Below, piece after piece: positions 52,236 through 60,492 of a DNA stretch of 64,000 bases; the stretch's first letter is position 1; the number at the start of each line of letters is the position of its first letter. Source of the stretch: Rathayibacter sp. VKM Ac-2879 (GTDB lineage Bacteria; Actinomycetota; Actinomycetes; Actinomycetales; Microbacteriaceae). Position numbers and translations under genes: made by a program. The notes under the pieces are model-generated. The model was given only the letters and a program-made list of their open reading frames with translations. It searched no databases and had not been told where the DNA came from. Location of the stretch: NCBI RefSeq assembly GCF_015351245.1, contig NZ_JADKSO010000003.1:341248-405247 (forward strand), given 5' to 3'.

Positions 52236-53030
52236 ATGGCGATTCTCCGCGACCTGGCTTTCGGCGTACGGCTGTTCGGGAGGGGGTTCGGCGCCTGGGT
52301 CCGCTCGCCGCGGGCGATGCTGCTCGGCGCGATCCCGCCGCTGATCGTCGGGCTCGTCTTCGTCGGCGTCCTCGTCCTCGTGCTCGCCCGGATCGACGAG
52401 GTGGTGGCGACACTGACCCCGTTCCTCGACGGCTGGAGCGACGCGGGGGCGTCGAGCGCGCGCCTCCTGCTCGCGATCGCAGCGGTGGGTGCGGTCGTCG
52501 CGCTCGGCGTGGTGCTCTTCGCCGCAGTCACACTGCTGGTCGGCGACCCCTTCTACGAGCGGATCTGGCGCGGCGTCGAGAACGAGCTCGGCGGGGTGCC
52601 CGACGAGCACGAGACCGGATTCTGGCGCGGGCTCGTCCGCAGCGCCCGCGACTCCGGGGTGCTGGTCGCCACCTCGCTCGCCATCGGCGTCGTGCTGGTG
52701 CTGCTCGGGTTCATCCCCGTCGTCGGGTCGATCGTCGGCCTGGTCGCGGGCGGGCTCGTCGGCGGCCGGGCCCTCGCGGTCGAGCTCACCGGGTTCGCGG
52801 GCGACGCCCGCGGGATGAGCCTCGGCCAGCGCCGCCGGCTGCTCGGAGAGCACCGCGCTGTGTCGCTCGGCTTCGGCATCGCGGTGTACCTCAGCTTCCT
52901 CGTGCCGGGTGGCGCGGTGATCGCGACGCCCGCAGCGACGGCCGGCGCGACACTCCTGCTGCGGACCCTGCGCGGCGAGTCGACCGAGCGTGTCGCGCCG
53001 GCCTTGGCCGCCCCACCTCCGGTCCCCTAG
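52236..53030 (+). CDS. EI24/CysZ-like membrane protein
   Basis: Integral membrane protein of 264 aa with four or more helices. LFGRGFGAWVRSPRAMLLGAIPPLIVGLVF and VGDPFYERIWRGVENELGGVP are typical of EI24 (DUF540) proteins, which include CysZ sulfate importers. Role in this organism unknown. The ATG at 52236 follows GAGG; 52185 is a less likely start. Ends 10 bp before the trp leader ATG. Confidence 0.88.
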   Translation: MAILRDLAFGVRLFGRGFGAWVRSPRAMLLGAIPPLIVGLVFVGVLVLVLARIDEVVATLTPFLDGWSDAGASSARLLLAIAAVGAVVALGVVLFAAVTLLVGDPFYERIWRGVENELGGVPDEHETGFWRGLVRSARDSGVLVATSLAIGVVLVLLGFIPVVGSIVGLVAGGLVGGRALAVELTGFAGDARGMSLGQRRRLLGEHRAVSLGFGIAVYLSFLVPGGAVIATPAATAGATLLLRTLRGESTERVAPALAAPPPVP

Positions 53031-53039
53031 ACTCCCTCC
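53028..53039 (+). promoter_or_regulatory. -10 element for leaderless trpL
   Basis: TAGACT (53028-53033) is followed by 6 nt and the trpL ATG, so the leader message begins at or beside its own start codon. It overlaps the stop of the EI24 gene. Confidence 0.6.
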
Positions 53040-53084
53040 ATGCGCACGTCGACCCTCCGCCGTTCCTGGTGGCCCGCCTCCTAG
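53040..53084 (+). CDS. trpL: trp operon leader peptide
   Basis: 14-residue peptide MRTSTLRRSWWPAS ending in TAG, with tandem Trp codons TGG TGG at 53067-53072. It precedes the anthranilate synthase gene by about 100 nt, with an attenuator hairpin between. When charged tRNA-Trp is scarce the ribosome stalls at the Trp codons and the terminator does not form. Too short for an ordinary gene search. Confidence 0.85.
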   Translation: MRTSTLRRSWWPAS

Positions 53085-53113
53085 GCAGGCCGACGCGCAG
53101 ACTCCTCTCGCAC

Positions 53114-53141
53114 ACGACCGCCTCGACCGGGCGGTCGTTCT
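53114..53141 (+). terminator. trp attenuator hairpin
   Basis: ACGACCGCC (53114-53122) and GGCGGTCGT (53130-53138) pair perfectly over a 7-nt loop, followed by TCT. It lies between trpL and the anthranilate synthase gene. Competing antiterminator pairing was not worked out. Confidence 0.65.
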
Positions 53142-53186
53142 GCATGTCGGGGCCCGGGTGAGGGACACCCCGACCCAAGGACCACG

Positions 53187-55058
53187 ATGACCTCGCTCCT
53201 CTCCCGCATCCTCGCCTCCGACGGCTCGCTGCCGTTCGCCGTCGTCCTCCGCCAGGGCCAGAGCGAGGTCGACGTCTTCACCGGCGACGTGGTCGACGTG
53301 GACGGGCTCGCCGACATCCCGCTCGACGGCGACGACGTGCTCACCCTGGTGCCCTACCGCCAGGTGCGCGAGCGTGGCTTCGCGGCGAAGGACGACGGCG
53401 CTCCGTTGCGCAACCTCGTCGTGCGCGAACGCGAGAGCGTGCCGCTCGCCGAGGCCCTGCGCCTTCTGCCCGAGCGCGAGATCCCCGTCGAGGAGCGCGG
53501 CTTCGACGTTCCCGACGAGGAGTACGCCGAGATCGTCCGCCGCGTGATCGACGACGAGATCGGCCGCGGCGAGGGCGCCAACTTCGTCATCAACCGCGCG
53601 TTCGTTGCTCAGACCGACGCCCCGCCCGTCGAGGCCGTGCTGGCCTGGTTCCGCCGGCTGCTCACGGACGAGTCCGGCGCCTACTGGACCTTCGCGATCC
53701 ACACTCCCGGCCCCGGCAGCTCGCCCACCGTCACGGCCGTCGGAGCCACGCCCGAGCGCCACGTCTCGGTGCGCGACGGCGTCGCGATGATGAACCCGAT
53801 CAGCGGCACCTTCCGCCATCCCGCCACGGGCCCCACTGGCGAGGGGGTGCTCGCGTTCCTCGCCGACGTGAAGGAGAGCGAGGAGCTCTTCATGGTGGTG
53901 GACGAGGAGATGAAGATGATGAGCGCGGTCTGCCCCAACGGCGGACGCATCCTCGGGCCGTTCCTCAAGCAGATGTCGCGGCTGAGCCACACCGAGTACC
54001 TGCTCGAGGGTCACACCGACCTGGACGTGCGCGAGGTGCTGCGTCTGACGATGTTCGCGCCGACGGTGACGGGCTCTCCGATGGAGAACGCGTGCGCGGT
54101 CATCGCCGAGTACGAGAAGGAGCCGCGCGGCTACTACTCCGGTGTGCTCGCCCTCTTCGAGCCGGAGGAGCGCGGCTACACGGTCGACGCCCCGATCCTC
54201 ATCCGCACCGCCTACCTCCGCTCCGACGGTCGCCTCACGGTGCCCGCCGGGGCCACCCTGGTGCGCCACTCCACCCCCGAGGGCGAGGTCGCCGAGACGC
54301 GGGCGAAGGCGTCGGGCGTGCTGTCGGCTCTCGGGCTCCTCCCGCACCGCGACATCCCGCCGGCGATCGACCTGAACGCGCAACCGGGTGTGCAGGAGGC
54401 GCTCGAGGCGCGCAACGAGCGCCTCGCCTCGTTCTGGCTGCGCCCGCAGGCGCCCGAGCACATCGCGGGGCTGGCCGGCCACACCGCGCTCATCGTCGAC
54501 AACGAGGACCAGTTCACGACCATGCTCGCGCACCAGCTGCGCCACCTCGGGATGGATGCCCGGGTCGAGCGCTGGTCGGACGTCGATGATGTGCTGCGCG
54601 ACGACCTCGTCGTCTTCGGGCCGGGGCCTGGCGACCCGAGGGACGACTCCGAGCCGCGGATCGCGCGTCTGCGCGAGCTGATGGAGGAGCGCCTGGCCTC
54701 GAGACGACCGCTGCTGGCCGTCTGTCTCAGCCACCAGATGCTGTCGCTGCTGGCCGGCCTCCCGGTCGAGGCGCTTCCCGCGCCTCGTCAGGGCGTGCGG
54801 CTGTCGGTCGACGTGTTCGGAGAGGACGCGGCGATCGGGTTCTACAACACCTTCTCCTCCGTCTCGGCGAGCGCCGGCACCACGCCTCTGCTCGGGCTCG
54901 AGATCGCGGTCGACCCGGCGACGGGAGTCGTCAACGCTCTGCGGGGCGAGCATGTCGCCTCGGTGCAGGGGCATCTGGAGTCGGTGCTCTCCTCGGACGG
55001 ACTGCGCACGCTCGAACGGCTCGTGCGCACGGCGACGGCGCAGCCGGCCCGCGCATGA
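53187..55058 (+). CDS. fused anthranilate synthase, TrpEG/PhzE type
   Basis: 623-aa fusion of a chorismate-binding domain (1-405) and a class I glutamine amidotransferase domain (about 430-610). Chorismate motifs: ANFVINRAFVA, NPISGTFRHP, EELFMVVDEEMKMM. GATase nucleophile is in AVCLSHQML and its His/Glu in SVQGHLES. CLSHQ and GFYNTFSSV are PhzE-style rather than TrpG-style (CLGHQ), so aminodeoxyisochorismate synthase activity is possible. The Trp-codon leader and attenuator argue that it makes anthranilate for tryptophan. ATG after the attenuator; next gene overlaps by ATGA. Confidence 0.9.
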   Translation: MTSLLSRILASDGSLPFAVVLRQGQSEVDVFTGDVVDVDGLADIPLDGDDVLTLVPYRQVRERGFAAKDDGAPLRNLVVRERESVPLAEALRLLPEREIPVEERGFDVPDEEYAEIVRRVIDDEIGRGEGANFVINRAFVAQTDAPPVEAVLAWFRRLLTDESGAYWTFAIHTPGPGSSPTVTAVGATPERHVSVRDGVAMMNPISGTFRHPATGPTGEGVLAFLADVKESEELFMVVDEEMKMMSAVCPNGGRILGPFLKQMSRLSHTEYLLEGHTDLDVREVLRLTMFAPTVTGSPMENACAVIAEYEKEPRGYYSGVLALFEPEERGYTVDAPILIRTAYLRSDGRLTVPAGATLVRHSTPEGEVAETRAKASGVLSALGLLPHRDIPPAIDLNAQPGVQEALEARNERLASFWLRPQAPEHIAGLAGHTALIVDNEDQFTTMLAHQLRHLGMDARVERWSDVDDVLRDDLVVFGPGPGDPRDDSEPRIARLRELMEERLASRRPLLAVCLSHQMLSLLAGLPVEALPAPRQGVRLSVDVFGEDAAIGFYNTFSSVSASAGTTPLLGLEIAVDPATGVVNALRGEHVASVQGHLESVLSSDGLRTLERLVRTATAQPARA

Positions 55059-55909
55059 GCGAGGTGCGCCTGATCGCGTCCCCGGCCTACTCGGCAGAGC
55101 TGCAGGAGGCGGTCGCCGCCAGCGTGCGCGCGGCGGCGGAGGCGGCGCGCGCCTGGTACGGACGCGGCGACAAGCTCGCGGCCGACGCCGCCTCGGTCCA
55201 GGCCATGCGCGCGGTGCTCGCCGAGGCTCCGTTCGACGGCATCGTGGTCATCGGCGAGGGCGAGAAGGACGAGGCCCCCATGCTCGCGAACGGCGAGCGC
55301 CTCGGCCGCGCCGCCCACCCCTCGTGCGACGTCGCCGTCGATCCGCTCGACGGCACCCGCCTCACCGCGGAGGGGCTGCCCGGCTCCGTCAGCGTCATCG
55401 CGCTCGCCCCCCGGGGAACGCTCTTCGACCCCCGCGACGCGTTCTACATGGACAAGCTCGTCTGCTCGTCCGCCGGACGCGGGGCCGTCTCGCTCGACCT
55501 GTCTCCGGCCGAGAATGCGCGGCGGCTCGCGGCAGCCCTCGGCATACCGGTGGCCGAGCTCGTGGTCGCCGTGCTCGACAAGCCTCGCCACTCCGGGCTG
55601 ATCGCGTCCCTGCGGGAGGCAGGGGTCGCGCTCGAGCTGCGCGGAGAGGGCGACGTGTCGGTCGCGATCGAGGCGGCCGACGCCTCCGGTCGCGTCGACC
55701 TCGTGCTCGGCATCGGCGGCACCCCGGAGGGCGTGGTCGCCGCGTGCGCCGTCCGGGCGCTCGGGGGTGTGATGGAGGGGCGCCTCGCCCCGCAGACCGC
55801 GCGCGAGCGCGAACGGGCCATCGCCGCCGGCCACGACCTCGACCGGCTGCTCACGCTCGACGCCCTGGTCGCCTCCGACGACGTGCTCTTCGCCGGCTGC
55901 CCCGTCTGA
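55055..55909 (+). CDS. glpX: shortened GlpX-type fructose-1,6-bisphosphatase class II-like
   Basis: 284 aa, with FBPase II motifs IGEGEKDEAPML (metal-binding), CDVAVDPLDGTRLT and AFYMDKLV. Usual GlpX is about 330-340 aa; this one ends at VLFAGCPV, where homologues continue into the conserved ATG(V/L)TxGDLL segment. It thus lacks the C-terminal 45 or so residues and may not bind F1,6BP normally. ATGA overlap with the anthranilate synthase gene makes them co-translated. It may act on another phosphosubstrate or be inactive. Confidence 0.78.
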   Translation: MSEVRLIASPAYSAELQEAVAASVRAAAEAARAWYGRGDKLAADAASVQAMRAVLAEAPFDGIVVIGEGEKDEAPMLANGERLGRAAHPSCDVAVDPLDGTRLTAEGLPGSVSVIALAPRGTLFDPRDAFYMDKLVCSSAGRGAVSLDLSPAENARRLAAALGIPVAELVVAVLDKPRHSGLIASLREAGVALELRGEGDVSVAIEAADASGRVDLVLGIGGTPEGVVAACAVRALGGVMEGRLAPQTARERERAIAAGHDLDRLLTLDALVASDDVLFAGCPV

Positions 55910-55919
55910 GCCCGCGCGA

Positions 55920-55935
55920 CGTGACGGATGTCACG
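55920..55935. promoter_or_regulatory. candidate response-regulator operator
   Basis: CGTGAC-GGAT-GTCACG is a 16-bp dyad just upstream of the drug-type ABC operon, which is followed by a DesKR-like two-component system. A site for the NarL-type regulator is proposed. Confidence 0.45.
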
Positions 55936-55992
55936 GCCGAGTGGTGACGCGCGGCCGAGCGCTGCGCGCGCCTCCACCGAGAGGCTGGAGGC

Positions 55993-56949
55993 ATGACCTC
56001 GACCCCCGTCCACGACCCCCTGTCCACCTCCCCGAGCGCCGCCGCCACGCCTGCCGCGCCCACGACCGCCGTGAGCGCGCACGCGCTCACCAAGGCGTTC
56101 GGCTCCTTCACCGCCGTCGCCGGCATCGACCTCACCGTGCAGCCGGGTGAGATCGTCGCGTTCCTCGGCCCCAACGGAGCCGGGAAGACCACGACCATCG
56201 ACATGATCCTCGGCCTCTCCTCCCCCGACAGCGGCACCGTGAGCGTCTTCGGGCAGTCGCCGCGCTCGGCCATCGCGCGGGGACTGGTCTCGGCCGTGCT
56301 GCAGACCGGCGGCCTGCTGAAGGACATCACGGTCCGCGAGACGCTCGAGCTCACGGCGAGCCTGTTCGCCGACACTCGCTCGGTCGAGGAGGTACTCGAG
56401 CGCGCCGGCATCACCGAGATCGCGTCCCGGCGGGTTGGCGTCTGCTCGGGCGGCCAGCAGCAACGACTCCGCTTCGCCATGGCGCTGCTGTCGGACCCGG
56501 GGCTGCTCATCCTCGACGAGCCCACCACCGGCATGGACGTGGAGGGGCGCCGCGCGTTCTGGAACGCCATCCGCGCCGACGCCGAGCGCGGCCGCACCGT
56601 GCTCTTCGCCACGCACTACCTCGAGGAAGCCGACGAGTACGCCGACCGCATCGTCCTGATGAGCCGCGGCCGGATCGTCGCCGACGGGGCGACGAGCGCC
56701 ATCAAGAACCTCGTCTCGGGCCGGATCGTGCAGGCCACCCTGCCGGGCGCCGACCTCGCGGCTCTCGCCGCACTGCCCGGAGTCGCCAGCGCCGAGGCGC
56801 GCGGCGACCGGGTCACCCTCCACACCGACGACTCCGATGCCCTTGCCCGCCACCTGCTCACGAGCACTCCCGCGCACGACATCGAGATCACAGCCCAGAA
56901 CCTCGAGAGCGTGTTCCTCGCCCTCACCTCCGAAGGAGCGACCGCATGA
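55993..56949 (+). CDS. ABC transporter ATP-binding protein (DrrA/NodI type)
   Basis: ATPase of 318 aa: Walker A GPNGAGKTT, signature CSGGQQQRL, Walker B LLILDEPTTGMD, and a C-terminal DUF4162-like extension (about 240-318). The signature starts CSGG rather than LSGG. Ser/Pro/Ala-rich N-terminal extension of about 25 residues. GGAGG precedes the ATG. It couples to the permease gene (ATGA overlap) to form a two-component lipid/antibiotic exporter. Confidence 0.92.
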   Translation: MTSTPVHDPLSTSPSAAATPAAPTTAVSAHALTKAFGSFTAVAGIDLTVQPGEIVAFLGPNGAGKTTTIDMILGLSSPDSGTVSVFGQSPRSAIARGLVSAVLQTGGLLKDITVRETLELTASLFADTRSVEEVLERAGITEIASRRVGVCSGGQQQRLRFAMALLSDPGLLILDEPTTGMDVEGRRAFWNAIRADAERGRTVLFATHYLEEADEYADRIVLMSRGRIVADGATSAIKNLVSGRIVQATLPGADLAALAALPGVASAEARGDRVTLHTDDSDALARHLLTSTPAHDIEITAQNLESVFLALTSEGATA

Positions 56950-57758
56950 CCCTCACCTCTATCGACCGCGTGCGCCTGGATCGCCGCGTCCCTCCCCTGG
57001 GAGGCTTCAACGCCACCTACCTGCGGATCGAGCTGATGCGCAAGCTGCGCAACCGGCGGACCCTCTTCTTCACCCTGTTGTTCCCGGTGATGATGTACTT
57101 CATCGTCGGCTACGCACAGCGCGACCAGCCCCTCACCGACACTCCCCTCGCCGCAGGAGGCCCCTCGGTCGCCGCATTCATCATGGTGTCGATGGCGATG
57201 TACGGCACGATGATGTCGGCAACGCAGACGGGCGCCGCCGTCGCCGTGGAACGCGCGCAGGGCTGGAGCCGCCAGCTGCGCCTGACTCCGTTGAACCCCT
57301 TCGTGAACGTCCTGATCAAGATGATCGCGGGAATGATGCTGGGCCTCGTCGCCGTGGTGGCGACCTACATCGCCGGCGCGGCCACGGGCATTCAGCTCAC
57401 GCCCGTGCAGTGGATCGTGACCGGCCTGACCGGTTGGCTCCTCTCGGCAGCGGTCTTCACGACCCTCGGCCTCATGATCGGCTACCTCGTGCCCGGAGAG
57501 AACGCCGCGCAGATCACGAGCCTTCTGGTGGTGGTGCTCGCTTTTCTCGGCGGTCTCTTCTACCCGGTGAGCATGATGCCCGACTTCATGCAGGGCTTGG
57601 CGTCGCTCACGCCCGTCTACGGGATCAGCGAACTGGCACGGTCGCCGCTCACCGGCGACGGTTTCGACCTCGGCGCCCTCGCCAACGCCGTCGTCTGGCT
57701 CGGGGTGTTCCTGACCGGCACGGTCATCTTCTTCCGCCGCGACACGAAGCGGGTGTGA
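56946..57758 (+). CDS. ABC-2 type transporter permease
   Basis: Membrane protein of 270 aa with six helices in the ABC-2 fold (YLRIELMRKLRNRRTLFFTLLFPVMMYFIV at the start; PVSMMPDFMQGLASLTPVYGISELAR near the end). Forms the channel of the exporter with the preceding ATPase. Followed by the kinase gene after 49 nt. Substrate unknown. Confidence 0.92.
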   Translation: MTLTSIDRVRLDRRVPPLGGFNATYLRIELMRKLRNRRTLFFTLLFPVMMYFIVGYAQRDQPLTDTPLAAGGPSVAAFIMVSMAMYGTMMSATQTGAAVAVERAQGWSRQLRLTPLNPFVNVLIKMIAGMMLGLVAVVATYIAGAATGIQLTPVQWIVTGLTGWLLSAAVFTTLGLMIGYLVPGENAAQITSLLVVVLAFLGGLFYPVSMMPDFMQGLASLTPVYGISELARSPLTGDGFDLGALANAVVWLGVFLTGTVIFFRRDTKRV

Positions 57759-57795
57759 GGATGCGCGGGGCGGTCGCGGGGGCCGCCCTGCGCTC

Positions 57796-57807
57796 TAGGG
57801 TGGGTCG
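57796..57807 (+). promoter_or_regulatory. -10 element for a leaderless kinase transcript
   Basis: TAGGGT (57796-57801), then 6 nt, then the GTG at 57808. The kinase-regulator pair may have its own promoter within the larger cluster. Confidence 0.45.
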
Positions 57808-58992
57808 GTGAGCAGCACGACCGCACAGCGTCAAGACGGCCCCGGCTGGCCGATCCGCCCGGCTGCCGCCGCGAGCGACTCCTCCGCCACTCTGACGGGC
57901 GCCCTGCTCTCCCCGCAGGCCCTGCGCTGGTACTTCGGCGCGGTCTTCTCGCTGTTCTGGGCCGCTTCGTCGGTGACGAGCATTCTCGGAGGCGACGGCC
58001 CGCTGCCCTGGCGCCTCGCCGGAGTCGTCCTGCTCGTCGTCTATTGCGCCGCGTTCGTCGTCGCTCCCCCGCTCGCCTGGACCTTCGCGGCGACGGGCCG
58101 CCTCGTGACCTGCGCCGGCCTTCTCGCCCTCTCCTTCACCCTGCTCCCCTGGCTCGACCGGGGCACGGTGACCGGGCTCTGGACCTATGTCGGCGTACTC
58201 GTGGGCATGTGCGTCTTCACCTGGAGCGCGACGCTAGCGATGGTGGGCGGACTGGCCATGATCGCGCTGGCCGTACGCGTCGGCGACGACGGCTGGACCG
58301 AGACCTCGATCGTCGTCCCGGTCCTCATCGTCTCCCTCTCCCTCATGATGGCGACCTTCGCCCGCACCATCGCCACCGTCAACCAGCTCCGCGCGACTCA
58401 GGCCGAACTCGAGATACTGACCGCCGAGCGCGAGCGGAGTCGCGTGGCCCGCGACATCCACGACATCCTCGGGCACTCCCTCACCGTCATCGCCGTGAAG
58501 TCCGAGCTCGCGGGCCGGCTGCTCGACGCCGATCCCGAGCGCGCCCGGGCCGAGATAGCCGACGTCGAGTCCCTCGCGCGGGGAGCGCTGAAGGACGTGC
58601 GGGCGACGGTCGCGGGTTTCCGCGCGACTACGGCGAGCGGCGAGCTTGCTGCGGCCCGCGGAGCGCTCACGGCCGCCGGGGTCACCCCCGAGCTGCCCTC
58701 CTCGACCGATGCCGTGCTCCCCGCGCATCGCGAGCTGGTCGGGTGGGTGATCCGAGAGGGCGTGACGAACGTCGTCCGGCACGCGCACGCCTCCCGCTGC
58801 CGCGTGCGTCTGACGGCCGCACAGGTCGAGATCGCCGACGACGGGGTGGGACCGCGCCCCGGCTCGGCGAGCTCGACAGGACTCGTCGGGCTGAGCGAGC
58901 GCGTGGAGGCGGCGGGCGGGCGGATGTCGATCGGCACCAGCGAGCTGGGCGGGTTCAGCCTGCGGGTGCACCTGCCGGAGGAGTCGCGATGA
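57808..58992 (+). CDS. NarL-type sensor histidine kinase (DesK-like)
   Basis: Kinase of 394 aa with about five transmembrane helices in residues 35-190, a HisKA_3 dimerisation helix with phospho-acceptor His in RVARDIHDILGHSLTVI, and HATPase (GVTNVVRHAHASRC as N box; DDGVGPRPGSASSTGLVGLSERV). DesK-like kinases sense membrane or drug stress. It would control the ABC exporter upstream. GTG start. Confidence 0.92.
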   Translation: MSSTTAQRQDGPGWPIRPAAAASDSSATLTGALLSPQALRWYFGAVFSLFWAASSVTSILGGDGPLPWRLAGVVLLVVYCAAFVVAPPLAWTFAATGRLVTCAGLLALSFTLLPWLDRGTVTGLWTYVGVLVGMCVFTWSATLAMVGGLAMIALAVRVGDDGWTETSIVVPVLIVSLSLMMATFARTIATVNQLRATQAELEILTAERERSRVARDIHDILGHSLTVIAVKSELAGRLLDADPERARAEIADVESLARGALKDVRATVAGFRATTASGELAAARGALTAAGVTPELPSSTDAVLPAHRELVGWVIREGVTNVVRHAHASRCRVRLTAAQVEIADDGVGPRPGSASSTGLVGLSERVEAAGGRMSIGTSELGGFSLRVHLPEESR

Positions 58993-59600
58993 GCCCGATC
59001 CGCCTCCTGATCGCCGACGACCAGGCACTCGTGCGGGGTGCGCTCGCCGCGCTGCTGTCGCTCGAGGACGACATCGAGGTCGTGGCCGAGGTCGGCCGCG
59101 GTGACGAGGTGCTGGCGGCGGCGCGCGCCTCCTCCCCCGATGTCGCGCTGCTCGATATCGAGATGCCCGGAACGGACGGAATCACCGCCGCCGCCGCGTT
59201 GCGCGTGGAGCTACCGACGTGCCGGGTGCTGATCGTGACCACGTTCGGCAGGCCCGGCTACCTCGCGCGGGCGATGCAGGCGGGAGCGTCGGGGTTCGTG
59301 GTCAAGGACACCCCCTCCGCCCAGCTCGCCGATGCCGTGCGGCGGGTGAGCCAGGGCTTACGCGTCGTGGATCCGGCGCTGGCCGCCGAGTCGCTCGCGC
59401 AAGGCGCTAGCCCACTGACCGAGCGCGAGACCGACGTGCTGTCCGCGGCGCGCACGGGAGGCTCCATCGCCGACATCGCGCGCATCTTGCATCTCTCAGA
59501 GGGAACAGTGCGCAACTATCTCTCGACCGTGATCGGCAAAACAGGGGCACGGAATCGGGCCGACGCGGCGCGGGTCGCGGAGGAGAACGGGTGGCTGTAG
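58989..59600 (+). CDS. NarL/DesR-family response regulator
   Basis: 203 aa: receiver with LIADDQALVR acidic pair, phospho-acceptor Asp in VALLDIEMPG and Lys in FVVKDTPS; C-terminal LuxR HTH with LTERETDVLSAARTGGSIADIARILHLSEGTVRNYLS. ATG overlaps the kinase stop (ATGA). Probably binds the dyad upstream of the ABC operon. It is the last ordinary high-GC gene before the accessory region. Confidence 0.94.
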   Translation: MSPIRLLIADDQALVRGALAALLSLEDDIEVVAEVGRGDEVLAAARASSPDVALLDIEMPGTDGITAAAALRVELPTCRVLIVTTFGRPGYLARAMQAGASGFVVKDTPSAQLADAVRRVSQGLRVVDPALAAESLAQGASPLTERETDVLSAARTGGSIADIARILHLSEGTVRNYLSTVIGKTGARNRADAARVAEENGWL

Positions 59601-59619
59601 CCGTGGGGTGGGCCGGGCT

Positions 59620-59793
59620 GCACCACCTTCTCGAGGCCCTGTCCGCAACTGATGACCACGCCTCGGGAGGCTCTGGAGCGCACCGGACACCGACCCAGAT
59701 GATGTCGAGCCCGTCGAGATGGTCGCGCACTCGTCGCTGTGACTCGGGTCCATTCAGGAGGATCAGTGCCCTAGCATCAATGGCCGCCATCAC
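59620..59793 (-). pseudogene. remnant of a chloramphenicol-phosphotransferase-like gene
   Basis: The minus-strand frame from 59793 reads ALILLNGPESQ and then RRVRDHLDGLDIIWVGVRCAPE. The first piece resembles the start of the CPT P-loop (ILLNGxxSxGKST), the second a downstream CPT segment near GLDVxxVGVRC; the P-loop itself and the segment between them are missing. It runs into the end of the response-regulator gene, so it is a deleted fragment and not a functional enzyme. Confidence 0.45.
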
Positions 59794-59799
59794 TATTCG

Positions 59800-60492
59800 C
59801 CAAATTGTGCGGCGGCAAGCTTAGCCACATCCGCATGCCCACAAAATCCTGACATCGTTCATTCTGGCAAGAATGTGGGGCACCCCGGTTCTCGAACTAC
59901 TCAAAAAAGGTCACCCCAGGACCAGCTTTCAGAACTGGATCGGTCGCCACCGCGTCAGCTACCTCGACTCCACTTCGGCGACTTACGTTTCGATCGAAAA
60001 CCAATAGACCATCAAATAAGATTGGTCCAGAATGTGGAGCGGTTGAATTTTCTCTCCCAGCACTAATTTCCGCGGAAGCCGGTGGCGCCGCAAATCTTTG
60101 GAGGTCAGGGAAGGGACTGTAACAGCGAGGATCACGTCGATTGGGGCATCCGGCCGACGTTGAAATATCTCCACCGGGCCCGGTCAGCCCCCACCTCGAA
60201 TTGATTCATCTCGGCGAAGATTCGGTGCCGACAATAATCCTCTCTGTAGAGGTCAGCTTCGTCGAGACTCGCGAAAAAGAAGTAGCCCTCTTTCAGCACA
60301 GAGCGATTCGCGCCAACCACTCGCGTGCTCCAGCCGCTAGTGAATTGTTCGCCGTTACATCCCGCGCGCTCTCATCGTCGTCTTTTTCTCAATTCTTCAC
60401 TCATCGGCAACTCTAACGCTGACCAGGTGAGCAATGTCCGTTTCTCACACAATCTTTAAGGGTGAGTAACCGCCATCCTCTACGGTGAACAA
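59800..60492. other. AT-richer stretch with no intact gene
   Basis: Only short open frames occur here. On the minus strand two frames meet near 60150-60170 (60320-60132, containing FFFASLDEADLYREDYCRHR, and 60174-59983, containing PIDVILAVTVPSLTSKDLRR). They could be one gene broken by a frameshift. No domain is recognised and no RNA gene is visible. Composition is clearly lower in GC than the preceding 59 kb. Confidence 0.4.

Noticed and set aside
52143-54974. 943-codon open frame on the minus strand
   Set aside because: Antisense to EI24 and anthranilate synthase genes; shadow composition.
60141-60416. 91-codon plus-strand frame in the AT-rich region
   Set aside because: No start signal or protein-like pattern; opposite-strand pieces look more coding.
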